Below are positions 1 through 12,175 of a stretch of DNA of 64,000 nt, piece by piece (the stretch's first letter is position 1; each line of letters starts with the position of its first letter). The position numbers and the translations under genes were made by a program. The DNA comes from Neodontobutis hainanensis. Its lineage: Eukaryota; Chordata; Actinopteri; Gobiiformes; Odontobutidae. The notes under the pieces were generated by a model. The model made no database searches, was not told where the DNA came from, and saw nothing but the letters and a program-made list of their open reading frames with translations. The stretch covers positions 8,273,001 to 8,337,000 of the forward strand of contig JALDNG010000022.1 of assembly GCA_024349245.1 (NCBI GenBank), written 5' to 3'.

Positions 1-2229
1 TGCACCCTGCTGCGGCCTTTATTTCACTCAGCCTCTAACACTGTCAACAGCAGTAATCTGATAATGTGCACAGCAGCCACCACAGACAGATAATCCATGC
101 AGCCAGCTCATATATGAATATACAGCATTGAGTCCAGACATAGTGCCATATGTACACAAACTTACACACTATGGCTCTTTCATTTAGCTGCTTAAAATGT
201 GATTAATTTAAAGCGGGATTTGATTAAATATTCAGGCAGAGGAATTAAAAGAGCAGTTTGAGTGTCTGTGTGAAGTCTCTCTTATGTCTTTCTGTCCTGG
301 ACAGTCTGTCAGACCTCACAACCTCATGGTTCAATATGGCCACAGAGTTCCCATGACTCACTTCAAACAGTTTTATTATGAAATGCTTTGGAGCAGCTAA
401 CCAATTACGAATTAAAGGAGTGAGAGCGGCTAAAGACTCTCAGTGATGTGGCAAGTGATAAAATTCTATTATGAGCGTATGCAGACATGAATGGGAGTGG
501 AGACAGTCATGGCATAGTGAGATAGACAACGCTCACTAATTAACACAAATTACACCCACTACTGTTTCTTAGTAAAAAAATAAATAAATCTGTTTTTGGT
601 TTTACACAACACTTCTCTATAGAGGAAAACTGATAAGTGACAACCTCAGCAGTGAAGGCACAAAGTCCTAAAAGTCAATGTTGAGCTGTTTGATGTGGTC
701 CCACAACACAACTAATAATGTGAACTAACACAGAAAACACAGATAATATATACATAGTAGATGTGACCAGCTTCTTTTTACTTTTAATGTTGCCTTGTAG
801 TTGTATATTTTTGCACCACACCAAACTGTGGGTAGATGTGACTCAGGTGTAAGTAATCTAATGTAAGACTTCTGCTGAGCTGTAAGCATCTTCTTTGACC
901 TGGCAAAGAATCAATGACAGCTTTTTGGCACTGGGGACCAGTCAGTGACTTGACAACACTGATAGAATGCTTGATATCTGAAAACACAATTGCAATAGAC
1001 ACACGTGGCTCAAAAACAGAACTTTGTCCTATTATTATTTACCCATTGGGCTGTGATTGACCCATGGCTGATGGAGTACAGGTGTAGTGACCTGGTATTT
1101 GCCAGAGAACACTGAATCAATGGACTCCTACAGAGAGGCTTATAGACACAACAACTACAGAGCACAACCGAATGAGCAACAAGGTTTGGAACTGGAGGAA
1201 TAAATATGTAATTTAAGACAGTTTAAGTGTTTAAAATAAAAGACATTAAAGAACCAAGTCATATAGAGTCTGCCATACAGGCCTTTCATTTTCTAACAGA
1301 GCATTTAAACTTTGTGACTGAACTAATGCTTGTGTCTGGAACAATGGTGTAGGTGAATATTGACTAGCCTATCCCTTGTCTTCACACCACTCCTACTAGA
1401 GTAGACCAGAGTATCAATAGACAAGACGTAAGGTTGAAAAGTTCAGCCATCTCTTCTTGGGGCCTAATTGGAGCTGAAGGTCAGGAGACGTGTATGTTGC
1501 TATTGGTTTATTGCCTTTATGGATCCAACAGGAGTGTTGTGTTTGTGTGCTGCTCTTGAATCTGTGGCCTTTTCTTTTTCAAAACCTCTTATTTTAATGT
1601 TTCAACACAGCCCACAAACAAATTCAAATGTCTGCTATCTTCAAATAAGCAGAAAATGACAAATATTTTAGAAAAGAAACAAGATCAAATCTTGTGTGAC
1701 TAGTTCAATCAGGCATTGGAACAGAGTGGTGCAGGACGGGCCACTATTGGTGATTAAACGGGACAATAATTAGCAGCTAGTGGACGGCAGAGAGAGTGGT
1801 GATGTAATAAAAGCACACAAAAACCCAGAGACACACACCTACAAGCAATTAAAGTGCTCAATATGAAAGATCCTTCTCTTCAATGTGTCACAACAGCCAA
1901 CGCCCTCTCCAGATGTAGATTTAGAAACCAGATGGATACACTGTTTGGTGTTTGCTCACTTCTAATCACAGCTTAGCATCTGGGAAAGATGAGAGAAGAA
2001 CAGGAAAGATGAAAAAGTTTAGGAAATGAGAGCATAGAAAAAGAGCTGATTGATGTTTAAAAGACAAAACTCAGGAAACTGTGCATTCAAACAGCAGAGA
2101 ATATGCCAATGGTAAAGATTGTGCTGTATGACTCTCCCTGCTCTGTGTCAGATAATATTCAAACCTAAAAAATAAATTTAACACTGCAGCTTAAAACACT
2201 GCAACAGTGACAAAGGAAGATATTAGACA
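1..2229. other. Intronic DNA with nothing recognised
   Basis: AT-rich unique-looking sequence leading up to the minisatellite. Open frames here are under 75 codons with no domain. No terminal repeats, SINE boxes or microsatellites of note. Confidence 0.6.
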
Positions 2230-4509
2230 ATGGTGTGCAAATGTGTGTGAATGTTACACTGGTGTATGAATGTGTGTGAATGTTGCACTAGTGTATGAAT
2301 GTGTGTGAATGTTGCACTGGTGTATGAACGTGTGAATGTTGCACTGGTGTATTAACGTGTGAGTGTTGCACTGGTGTATGAATGTGTGTAAGTGTTGCTC
2401 TGGTGTATGAACGTGTGTGAATGTTGCACTGGTGTATGAACGTGTGAATGTTGCACTGGTGTATGAACGTGTGAATGTTGCACTGGTGTATGAATGTGTG
2501 TGAATGTTGCACTGGTGTATGAACGTGTGTGAATGTTGCACTGGTGTATGAACGTGTGAATGTTGCACTGGTGTATGAATGTGTGTGAATGTTGCACTGG
2601 TGTATGAATGTGTGTGAATGTTGCACTGGTGTATGAACGTGTGAATGTTGCACTGGTGTATAAACGTGTGAATGTTGCACTGGTGTATGAATGTGTGTGA
2701 ATGTTGCACTGGCATATGAACTTGTGAATGTTGCACTGGTGTATGAATGTGTGTGAATGTTGCTCTGGTGTATGAACGTGTGTAAATGTTGCCCTGGTGT
2801 ATGAAAGTGTGTCAATGTTGCACTGGTGTATGAATGTGTAAGAATGTTGTACTGGTGTATGAATGTGTGTGAATGTTGCATTGGTGTATGAATGTGTGTG
2901 AATGTTGCACTAGCGCATGAATGTGTGTGAATGTTGCTCTGGTGTATGAACGTGTGTGAATGTTGCATTGGTGTATGAATGTGTCTGAATGTTGCACTGG
3001 TGTATGAACGTGTGAATGTTGCACTGGTGTATGAACGTGTGAGTGTTGCTCTGGTGTATGAACGTGTGTGAATGTTGCCCTGGTGTATAAAAGTGTGTGA
3101 ATGTTGCACTGGCGTATGAAAGTGTGTCAATGTTGCTCTGGTGTATAAACGTGTGAATGTTGCACTGGTGTATGAATGTGTGTGAATGTTGCACTGGCAT
3201 ATGAACGTGTGAATGTTGCACTGGTGTATGAATGTGTGTGAATGTTGCACTGGTTTATGAACGTGTGTGAATGTTGCACTGGCGTATGAAAGTGTGTCAA
3301 TGTTGCTCTGGTGTATAAATGTGTGAATGTTGCACTGGTGTATGAATGTGTGTGAATGTTGGACTGGCATATGAACGTGTGAATGTTGCACTGGTGTATG
3401 AATGTGTGTGAATGTTGCTCTGGTGTATGAACATGTGTAAATGTTGCCCTGGTGTATGAAAGTGTGTCAATGTTGCACTGGTGTATGAATGTGTGAGAAT
3501 GTTGTACTGGTGTATGAATGTGTGTGAAGTTTGCATTGGTGTATGAATGTGTGTGAATGTTGCTTTGGTGTATGAACATGTGTGAATGTTGCTCTGGTGT
3601 ATGAACGTGTGTGAATGTTGCTCTGGTGTATGAACGTCTGTGACTGTTGCTCTGGTGTATGAACGTGTGTGACTGTTGCTCTGGTGTATGAATGTGTGAA
3701 TGTTGCTCTGGTGTATGAACGTGTGTGACTGTTGCACTGGTGTATGAATGTGTGACTGTTGCTCTGGTGTATGAACGTGTGTGACTGTTGCTCTGGTGTA
3801 TGAATGTGTGAATGTTGCTCTGGTGTATGAATGTGTGTGAATGTTGCTCTGGTGTATGAACGTGTGTGACTGTTGCACTGGTGTATGAATGTGTGTGAAT
3901 GTTGCACTAGCGCATGAATGTGTGTGAATGTTGCTCTGGTGTATGAACGTGTGTGAATGTTGCATTGGTGTATGAATGTGTGTGAATGTTGCACTGGTGT
4001 ATGAACGTGTGAATGTTGCACTGGTGTATGAACGTGTGAGTGTTGCACTGGTGTATGAATGTGTGTAAGTGTTGCTCTGGTGTATGAACGTGTGTGAATG
4101 TTGCCCTGGTGTATGAAAGTGTGTGAATGTTGCACTGGTGTATGAACGTGTGTGAATGTTGCACTGGTGTATGAACGTGTGAATGTTGCACTGGTGTATG
4201 AATGTGTGTGAATGTTGCACTGGTGTATGAATGTGTGTGAATGTTGCACTGGTGTATGAACGTGTGAATGTTGCACTGGTGTATAAACGTGTGAATGTTG
4301 CACTGGTGTATGAATGTGTGTGAATGTTGCATTGGTGTATGAATGTGTGTGAAGTTTGCATTGGTGTATGAATGTGTGTGAATGTTGCACTGGTGTATGA
4401 ACATGTGTGAATGTTGCATTGGTGTATGAATGTGTGTGAATGTTGCACTGGTGTATGAATGTGTGTGAATGTTGCACTGGTGTATGAACGTGTGAATGTT
4501 GCACTGGTG

Positions 4510-7500
4510 TATAAACGTGTGAGTGTTGCACTGGTGTATGAATGTGTGTGAAGTTTGCATTGGTGTATGAATGTGTGTGAATGTTGCATTGGTGTATGAA
4601 TGTGTGTGAATGTTGCACTGGTGTATGAACATGTGTGAATGTTGCATTGGTGTATGAATGTGTGTGAATGTTGCACTGGTGTATGAATGTGTGTGAATGT
4701 TGCACTGGTGTATGAACGTGAATGTTGCACTGGTGTATAAACGCGTGAGTGTTGCACTGGTGTATGAATGTGTGTAAGTGTTGTTCTGGTGTATGAACGC
4801 GTGTGAATGTTGCACTGGTGTATGAACGTGTGATGTTGCACTGGTGTATGAATGTGTGTGAATGTTGCACTGGTGTATGAACGTGTGTGAATGTTGCACT
4901 GGTGTATGAACGTGTGAATGTTGCACTGGTGTATGAACGTGTGAATGTTGCACTGGTGTATAAACGTGTGAATGTTGCACTGGTGCATGAATGCGTGTGA
5001 ATGTTGCATTGGTGTATGAATGTGTGTGAAGTTTGCATTGGTGTATGAATGTGTGTGAATGTTGCACTGGTGTATGAACATGTGTGAATGTTGCATTGGT
5101 GTATGAATGTGTGTGAATGTTGCACTGGTGTATGAATGTGTGTGAATGTTGCACTGGTGTATGAACGTGTGAATGTTGCACTGGTGTATAAACGTGTGAG
5201 TGTTGCACTGGTGTATGAATGTGTGTAAGTGTTGCTCTGGTGTATGAACGTGTGTGAATGTTGCACTGGTGTATGAACGTGTGATGTTGCACTGGTGTAT
5301 GAATGTGTGTGAATGTTGCACTGGTGTATGAACGTGTGTGAATGTTGCACTGGTGTATGAACGTGTGAATGTTGCACTGGTGTATGAATGTGTGTGAATG
5401 TTGCACTGGTGTATGAATGTGTGTGAATGTTGCACTGGTGTATGAACGTGTGAATGTTGCACTGGTGTATAAACGTGTGAATGTTGCACTGGTGTATGAA
5501 TGTGCGTGAATGTTGCACTGGCATATGAACTTGTGAATGTTGCACTGGTGTATGAATGTGTGTGAATGTTGCTCTGGTGTATGAACATGTGTAAATGTTG
5601 CCCTGGTGTATGAAAGTGTGTCAATGTTGCACAGGTGTATGAATGTGTAAGAATGTTGTACTGGTGTATGAATGTGTGTGAATGTTGCATTGGTGTATGA
5701 ATGTGTGTGAATGTTGCACTAGCGCATGAATGTGTGTGAATGTTGCTCTGGTGTATGAACGTGTGTGAATGTTGCATTGGTGTATGAATGTGTGTGAATG
5801 TTGCACTGGTGTATGAACGTGTGAATGTTGCACTGGTGTATGAACGTGTGAGTGTTGCACTGGTGTATGAATGTGTGTAAGTGTTGCTCTGGTGTATGAA
5901 CGTGTGTGAATGTTGCCCTGGTGTATGAAAGTGTGTGAATGTTGCACTGGTTTATGAACGTGTGTGAATGTTGCACTGGCGTATGAAAGTGTGTCAATGT
6001 TGCTCTGGTGTATAAACGTGTGAATGTTGCACTGGTGTATGAATGTGTGTGAATGTTGCACTGGCATATGAACTTGTGAATGTTGCACTGGTGTATGAAT
6101 GTGTGTGAATGTTGCTCTGGTGTATGAACATGTGTAAATGTTGCCCTGGTGTATGAAAGTGTGTCAATGTTGCACTGGTGTATGAATGTGTAAGAATGTT
6201 GTACTGGTGTATGAATGTGTGTGAATGTTGCATTGGTGTATGAATGTGTGTGAATGTTGCACTAGCGCATGAATGTGTGTGAATGTTGCTCTGGTGTATG
6301 AACGTGTGTGAATGTTGCATTGGTGTATGAATGTGTGTGAATGTTGCACTGGTGTATGAACGTGTGAATGTTGCTCTGGTGTATGAACGTGTGTGAATGT
6401 TGCATTGGTGTATGAATGTGTGTGAATGTTGCACTGGTGTATGAACGTGTGAATGTTGCACTGGTGTATGAACGTGTGAGTGTTGCACTGGTGTATGAAT
6501 GTGTGTAAGTGTTGCTCTGGTGTATGAACGTGTGTGAATGTTGCCCTGGTGTATGAAAGTGTGTGAATGTTGCACTGGTTTATGAACGTGTGTGAATGTT
6601 GCACTGGCGTATGAAAGTGTGTCAATTTTGCTCTGGTGTATAAACGTGTGAATGTTGCACTGGTGTATGAATGTGTGTGAATGTTGCACTGGCATATGAA
6701 CGTGTGAATGTTGCACTGGTGTATGAATGTGTGTGAATGTTGCTCTGGTGTATGAACATGTGTAAATGTTGCCCTGGTGTATGAAAGTGTGTCAATGTTG
6801 CACTGGTGTATGAATGTGTGAGAATGTTGTACTGGTGTATGAATGCGTGTGAATGTTGCATTGGTGTATGAATGTGTGTGAAGTTTGCATTGGTGTATGC
6901 ATGTGTGTGAATGTTGCACTGGTGTATGAACATGTGTGAATGTTGCATTGGTGTATGAATGTGTGTGAATGTTGCACTGGTGTATGAATGTATGTGAATG
7001 TTGCTCTGGTGTATGAATGTGTGTGAATGTTGCACTGGTGTATAAGTATGTGTGAATGTTGCACTGGTGTATAAATATGTATGAATGTTGCACTGGCATA
7101 TGGATATGTGTGAATGTTGCACTGGTGTATGAATGTGTGTGAATGTTGCACTGGTGTATGAACGTGTGAGAATGTTGCACTGGCGTATGAATGTGTGTGA
7201 ATGTTGCACTGGTGTATGAATGTGTGTGAATGTTGCACTGGTCTATTAACGTGTGTGAATGTTGCTCCTGTGTATGAACGTCTGTGACTGTTGCTCTGGT
7301 GTATGAACGTGTGTGACTGTTGCTCTGGTGTATGAATGTGTGAATGTTGCTCTGGTGTATGAACGTGTGTGACTGTTGCACTGGTGTATGAATGTGTGTG
7401 AATGTTGCTCTGGTGTATGAACGTGTGTGACTGTTGCACTGGTGTATGAATGTGTGAATGTTGCTCTGGTGTATGAACGTGTGTGACTGTTGCACTGGTG
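4510..7500. repeat. Higher-order repeat block, copy 1, inside the minisatellite
   Basis: A series of private variants in this block recurs about 3.53 kb to the right. Examples: the aagtttgcat unit near 4550 recurs near 8080; a unit missing two bases (gtgatg, 4830) recurs at 8362; gtgcgtgaa (5502) recurs at 9034; the tcaatgttgcacagg unit (5621) recurs at 9153; and gtctattaac (7241) recurs at 10770. The edges are approximate because all units are similar. Confidence 0.8.
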
Positions 7501-8040
7501 TATGAATGTGTGAATGTTGCTCTGGTGTATGAACGTGTGTGACTGTTGCTCTGGTGTATGAATGTGTGAATGTTGCTCTGGTGTATGAATGTGTGTGAAT
7601 GTTGCACTGGCATATGAACGTGTGAATGTTGCACTGGCGTATGAATGTGTGTGAATGTTGCACTGGTGTATTAATGTGTGTGAATGTTGCACTGGTGTAT
7701 GAATGTGTGTGAATGTTGCACTGGTCTATGAACGTGTGTGAATGTTGCTCTGGTGTATGAACGTGTGTGACTGTTGCTCTGGTGTATGAACGTGCGTGAC
7801 TGTTGCTCTGGTGTATGAATGTGTGAATGTTGCTCTGGTGTATGAACGTGCGTGACTGTTGCACTGGTGTATGAATGTGTGACTGTTGCACTGGTGTATG
7901 AATGTGTGTGAATGTTGCACTGGTGTATGAACATGTGTGAATGTTGCATTGGGGTATGAATGTGTGTGAATGTTGCACTGGTGTATGAATGTGTGTGAAT
8001 GTTGCACTGGTGTATGAACGTGTGAATGTTGCACTGGTGT

Positions 8041-11030
8041 ATAAACGTGTGAGTGTTGCACTGGTGTATGAATGTGTGTGAAGTTTGCATTGGTGTATGA
8101 ATGTGTGTGAATGTTGCATTGGTGTATGAATGTGTGTGAATGTTGCACTGGTGTATGAACATGTGTGAATGTTGCATTGGTGTATGAATGTGTGTGAATG
8201 TTGCACTGGTGTATGAATGTGTGTGAATGTTGCACTGGTGTATGAACGTGTGAATGTTGCACTGGTGTATAAACGTGTGAGTGTTGCACTGGTGTATGAA
8301 TGTGTGTAAGTGTTGCTCTGGTGTATGAACGTGTGTGAATGTTGCACTGGTGTATGAACGTGTGATGTTGCACTGGTGTATGAATGTGTGTGAATGTTGC
8401 ACTGGTGTATGAACGTGTGTGAATGTTGCACTGGTGTATGAACGTGTGAATGTTGCACTGGTGTATGAATGTGTGTGAATGTTGCACTGGTGTATGAATG
8501 TGTGTGAAGTTTGCATTGGTGCATGAATGCGTGTGAATGTTGCATTGGTGTATGAATGTGTGTGAAGTTTGCATTGGTGTATGAATGTGTGTGAATGTTG
8601 CACTGGTTTATGAACATGTGTGAATGTTGCATTGGTGTATGAATGTGTGTGAATGTTGCACTGGTGTATGAATGTGTGTGAATGTTGCACTGGTGTTTGA
8701 ACGTGTGAATGTTGCACTGGTGTATAAACGTGTGAGTGTTGCACTGGTGTATGAATGTGAATGTTGCTCTGGTGTATGAACGTGTGTGAATGTTGCACTG
8801 GTGTATGAACGCGTGTGATGTTGCACTGGTGTATGAATGTGTGTGAATGTTGCACTGGTGTATGAACGTGTGTGAATGTTGCACTGGTGTATGAACGTGT
8901 GAATGTTGCACTGGTGTATGAATGTGTGTGAATGTTGCACTGGTGTATGAATGTGTGTGATTGTTGCACTGGTGTATGAACGTGTGAATGTTGCACTGGT
9001 GTATAAACGTGAATGTTGCACTGGTGTATGAATGTGCGTGAATGTTGCACTGGCATATGAACTTGTGAATGTTGCACTGGTGTATGAATGTGTGTGAATG
9101 TTGCTCTGGTGTATGAACATGTGTAAATGTTGCCCTGGTGTATGAAAGTGTGTCAATGTTGCACAGGTGTATGAATGTGTAAGAATGTTGTACTGGTGTA
9201 TGAATGTGTGTGAATGTTGCATTGGTGTATGAATGTGTGTGAATGTTGCACTAGCGCATGAATGTGTGTGAATGTTGCTCTGGTGTATGAACGTGTGTGA
9301 ATGTTGCATTGGTGTATGAATGTGTGTGAATGTTGCACTGGTGTATGAACGTGTGAATGTTGCACTGGTGTATGAACGTGTGAGTGTTGCACTGGTGTAT
9401 GAATGTGTGTAAGTGTTGCTCTGGTGTATGAACGTGTGTGAATGTTGCCCTGGTGTATGAAAGTGTGTGAATGTTGCACTGGTTTATGAACGTGTGTGAA
9501 TGTTGCACTGGCGTATGAAAGTGTGTCAATGTTGCTCTGGTGTATAAACGTGTGAATGTTGCACTGGTGTATGAATGTGTGTGAATGTTGCACTGGCATA
9601 TGAACTTGTGAATGTTGCACTGGTGTATGAATGTGTGTGAATGTTGCTCTGGTGTATGAACATGTGTAAATGTTGCCCTGGTGTATGAAAGTGTGTCAAT
9701 GTTGCACTGGTGTATGAATGTGTAAGAATGTTGTACTGGTGTATGAATGTGTGTGAATGTTGCATTGGTGTATGAATGTGTGTGAATGTTGCACTGGCAT
9801 ATGAATATGTGTGAATGTTGCTCTGGTGTATGAACGGTGTGAATGTTGCATTGGTGTATGAATGTGTGAATGTTGCACTGGTGTATGAACGTGTGAATGT
9901 TGCTCTGGTGTATGAACGTGTGTGAATGTTGCATTGGTGTATGAATGTGTGTGAATGTTGCACTGGTGTATGAATGTGTGAATGTTGCACTGGTGTATGA
10001 ACGTGTGAGTGTTGCACTGGTGTATGAATGTGTGTAAGTGTTGCTCTGGTGTATGAACGTGTGTGAATGTTGCCCTGGTGTATGAAAGTGTGTGAATGTT
10101 GCACTGGTTTATGAACGTGTGTGAATGTTGCACTGGCGTATGAAAGTGTGTCAATGTTGCTCTGGTGTATAAACGTGTGAATGTTGCACTGGTGTATGAA
10201 TGTGTGTGAATGTTGCACTGGCATATAAACGTGTGAATGTTGCACTGGTGTATGAATGTGTGTGAATGTTGCTCTGGTGTATGAACATGTGTAAATGTTG
10301 CCCTGGTGTATGAAAGTGTGTCAATGTTGCACTGGTGTATGAATGTGTGAGAATGTTGTACTGGTGTATGAATGCGTGTGAATGTTGCATTGGTGTATGA
10401 ATGTGTGTGAAGTTTGCATTGGTGTATGCATGTGTGTGAATGTTGCACTGGTGTATGAACATGTGTGAATGTTGCATTGGTGTATGAATGTGTGTGAATG
10501 TTGCACTGGTGTTTGAATTTATGTGAATGTTGCTCTGGTGTATGAATGTGTGTGAATGTTGCACTGGTGTATAAGTATGTGTGAATGTTGCACTGGTGTA
10601 TAAATATGTATGAATGTTGCACTGGCATATGAATATGTGTGAATGTTGCACTGGTGTATGAATGTGTGTGAATGTTGCACTGGTGTATGAACGTGTGAGA
10701 ATGTTGCACTGGCGTATGAATGTGTGTGAATGTTGCACTGGTGTATGAATGTGTGTGAATGTTGCACTGGTCTATTAACGTGTGTGAATGTTGCTCCTGT
10801 GTATGAACGTCTGTGACTGTTGCTCTGGTGTATGAACGTGTGTGACTGTTGCTCTGGTGTATGAATGTGTGAATGTTTCTCTGGTGTATGAACGTGTGTG
10901 ACTGTTGCACTGGTGTATGAATGTGTGACTGTTGCTCTGGTGTATGAACGTGTGTGACTGTTGCTCTGGTGTATGAATGTGTGAATGTTGCTCTGGTGTA
11001 TGAATGTGTGTGAATGTTGCTCTGGTGTAT
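8041..11030. repeat. Higher-order repeat block, copy 2, inside the minisatellite
   Basis: This is the partner of the block at about 4510-7500. The offset stays between 3529 and 3534 bp across the shared variant markers, which shows one duplication of a block of about 3 kb followed by only small indels. Within both copies a marker unit repeats 543 bp apart (5621 to 6164, and 9153 to 9696). Confidence 0.8.
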
Positions 11031-11633
11031 GAACGTGTGTGACTGTTGCACTGGTGTATGAATGTGTGTGAATGTTGCTCTGGTGTATGAACGTGTGTGA
11101 CTGTTGCACTGGTGTATGAATGTGTGAATGTTGCTCTGGTGTATGAACGTGTGTGACTGTTGCACTGGTGTATGAATGTGTGAATGTTGCTCTGGTGTAT
11201 GAACGTGTGTGACTGTTGCTCTGGTGTATGAACGTGTGTGACTGTTGCTCTGGTGTATGAATGTGTGACTGTTGCTCTGGTGTATGAATGTGTAAATGTT
11301 GCTCTGGTGTATGAATGTGTGAATGTTGCTCTGGTGTATGAATGTGTGTGAATGTTGCTCTGGTGTATGAATGTGTGTGAATGTTGCTCTGGTGTATGAA
11401 CGTGTGTGACTGTTGGTCTGGTGTATGAACGTGTGTGACTGTTGGTCTGGTGTATGAATGTGTGAATGTTGCTCTGGTGTATGAACGTGCGTGAATGTTG
11501 CTCTGGTGTATGAACGTGTGTGACTGTTGGTCTGGTGTATGAATGTGTGAATGTTGCTCTGGTGTATGAATGTGTGTGAATGTTGCTCTGGTGTATGAAC
11601 GTGTGTGACTGTTGCTCTGGTGTATGAATGTGT

Positions 11634-11922
11634 TTTTATTTATTTTTTATTTTTTTATTTAACCTTTATTTAACCAGGAAAGTCCCACTGAGATTACAAA
11701 TCTCTTTTGCAAGGGAGTCCTGGCCCTATGTGTGTTTGGGGGGGGGACTGTTGTACATGTTTTTGGTGGTATGGGAAACCTGGAGTACCCGGAGAAGAAA
11801 CCTACGCAGACACAGGGAGAACATGCAAACTCCACACAGAAAGGCCCTGTCCTGGATGGGAACCCAGGACCTTCTTTCTGTGAGGCAGGTGTGCTAACCA
11901 CTTTGCCACTGTGCCACCAACA
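11634..11922 (-). mobile_element. tRNA-derived SINE with an L2/Rex1-type LINE 3' tail
   Basis: Read on the minus strand, the element begins near 11922 with a tRNA-like head: an A-box-like tggcaaagtggttagcac, then a B-box-like ggttcccatcc. It continues through a body containing ggagtttgcatgttctcc. Its 3' part (about 11725 down to 11636) carries an aagagatttgtaatctc-like stretch and cctggttaaataaagg, then an A/T-rich tail. The same tail occurs at the LINE 3' end at 21180-21250, as expected for a SINE using that LINE's machinery. It sits at the right edge of the minisatellite, interrupting the last unit. The family name is not certain. Confidence 0.75.
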
Positions 11923-11957
11923 TTTTTGGCAGAAAATAAGACGCAATGCATTTTACA

Positions 11958-12166
11958 TTTACATTTATTCATTTAGCTGACGCTTTTATCCAAAGCGACT
12001 TACATTGTTCTACAGTAATTACCAGTGTTACAGACACTGGAGGCAAGGTGGGTTAAGTGTCTTGCCCAAGGACACAACGACAGTATGAAATGTGGGGAGA
12101 GTGCGAATCGAACCGTCTACCTTCCGGTTGAAAGACGACTGCTCTACCCACTGAGCTACTGCCGCC
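11958..12166 (-). mobile_element. V-SINE-like tRNA-derived SINE
   Basis: On the minus strand the element starts ggcggcagtagctcagtggg (A box), followed by ggttcgattcg (B box). A central domain ttgtgtccttgggcaag comes next, then an L2-type tail aagtcgctttggataaaagc and a short aaatgt-rich end. The parts occur in the order of the V-SINE superfamily of fishes. A 9-bp direct repeat, cattttaca, flanks it at 11949-11957 and 12167-12175 and is the probable target-site duplication. It should not be annotated as a tRNA gene because the anticodon arm and 3' half do not form a tRNA. Confidence 0.82.
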
Positions 12167-12175
12167 CATTTTACA

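Larger units (their letters stand above)
2230..11633. repeat. 9.4-kb minisatellite (27/29-bp units) with higher-order structure
   Basis: The array is built from a unit close to ggtgtatgaatgtg + tgtgaatgttgcact (29 bp), alternating with a 27-bp form that lacks one gt. I estimate about 330 units. Common variants are aacgtg/aatgtg/aacatg in the middle, gcactgg/gctctgg/gcattgg at the junction, and gaatg/gactg. The plus strand is G/T-rich: 21 of 29 bases are G or T and only 2 are C. The unit contains no stop codon in any minus-strand frame, so long open frames arise automatically, with peptides such as HTFIHQCNI, THSYTSATF and HIHTPVQHS repeating. Higher-order repeats are visible at about 543 bp, 0.63 kb and 3.53 kb. 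The left edge is near the variant unit at 2230; the right edge is cut by a SINE tail. Confidence 0.97.

Noticed and set aside
2254..11165. Minus-strand open frames of up to 915 codons (for example 6164-8911 and 3297-5777)
   Set aside because: They are readings of the minisatellite, which lacks stop codons in all three minus frames; frames overlap each other fully and shift wherever the 27/29-bp unit mix changes.
2230..11633. CRISPR-like regular array
   Set aside because: Units are contiguous without unique spacers, vary from unit to unit, and the genome is a fish; this is a minisatellite.
12105..12166. tRNA gene on the minus strand
   Set aside because: Only the A and B boxes are tRNA-like; the sequence continues into a V-SINE-like body with an L2-type tail and flanking duplication, so it is a SINE head.
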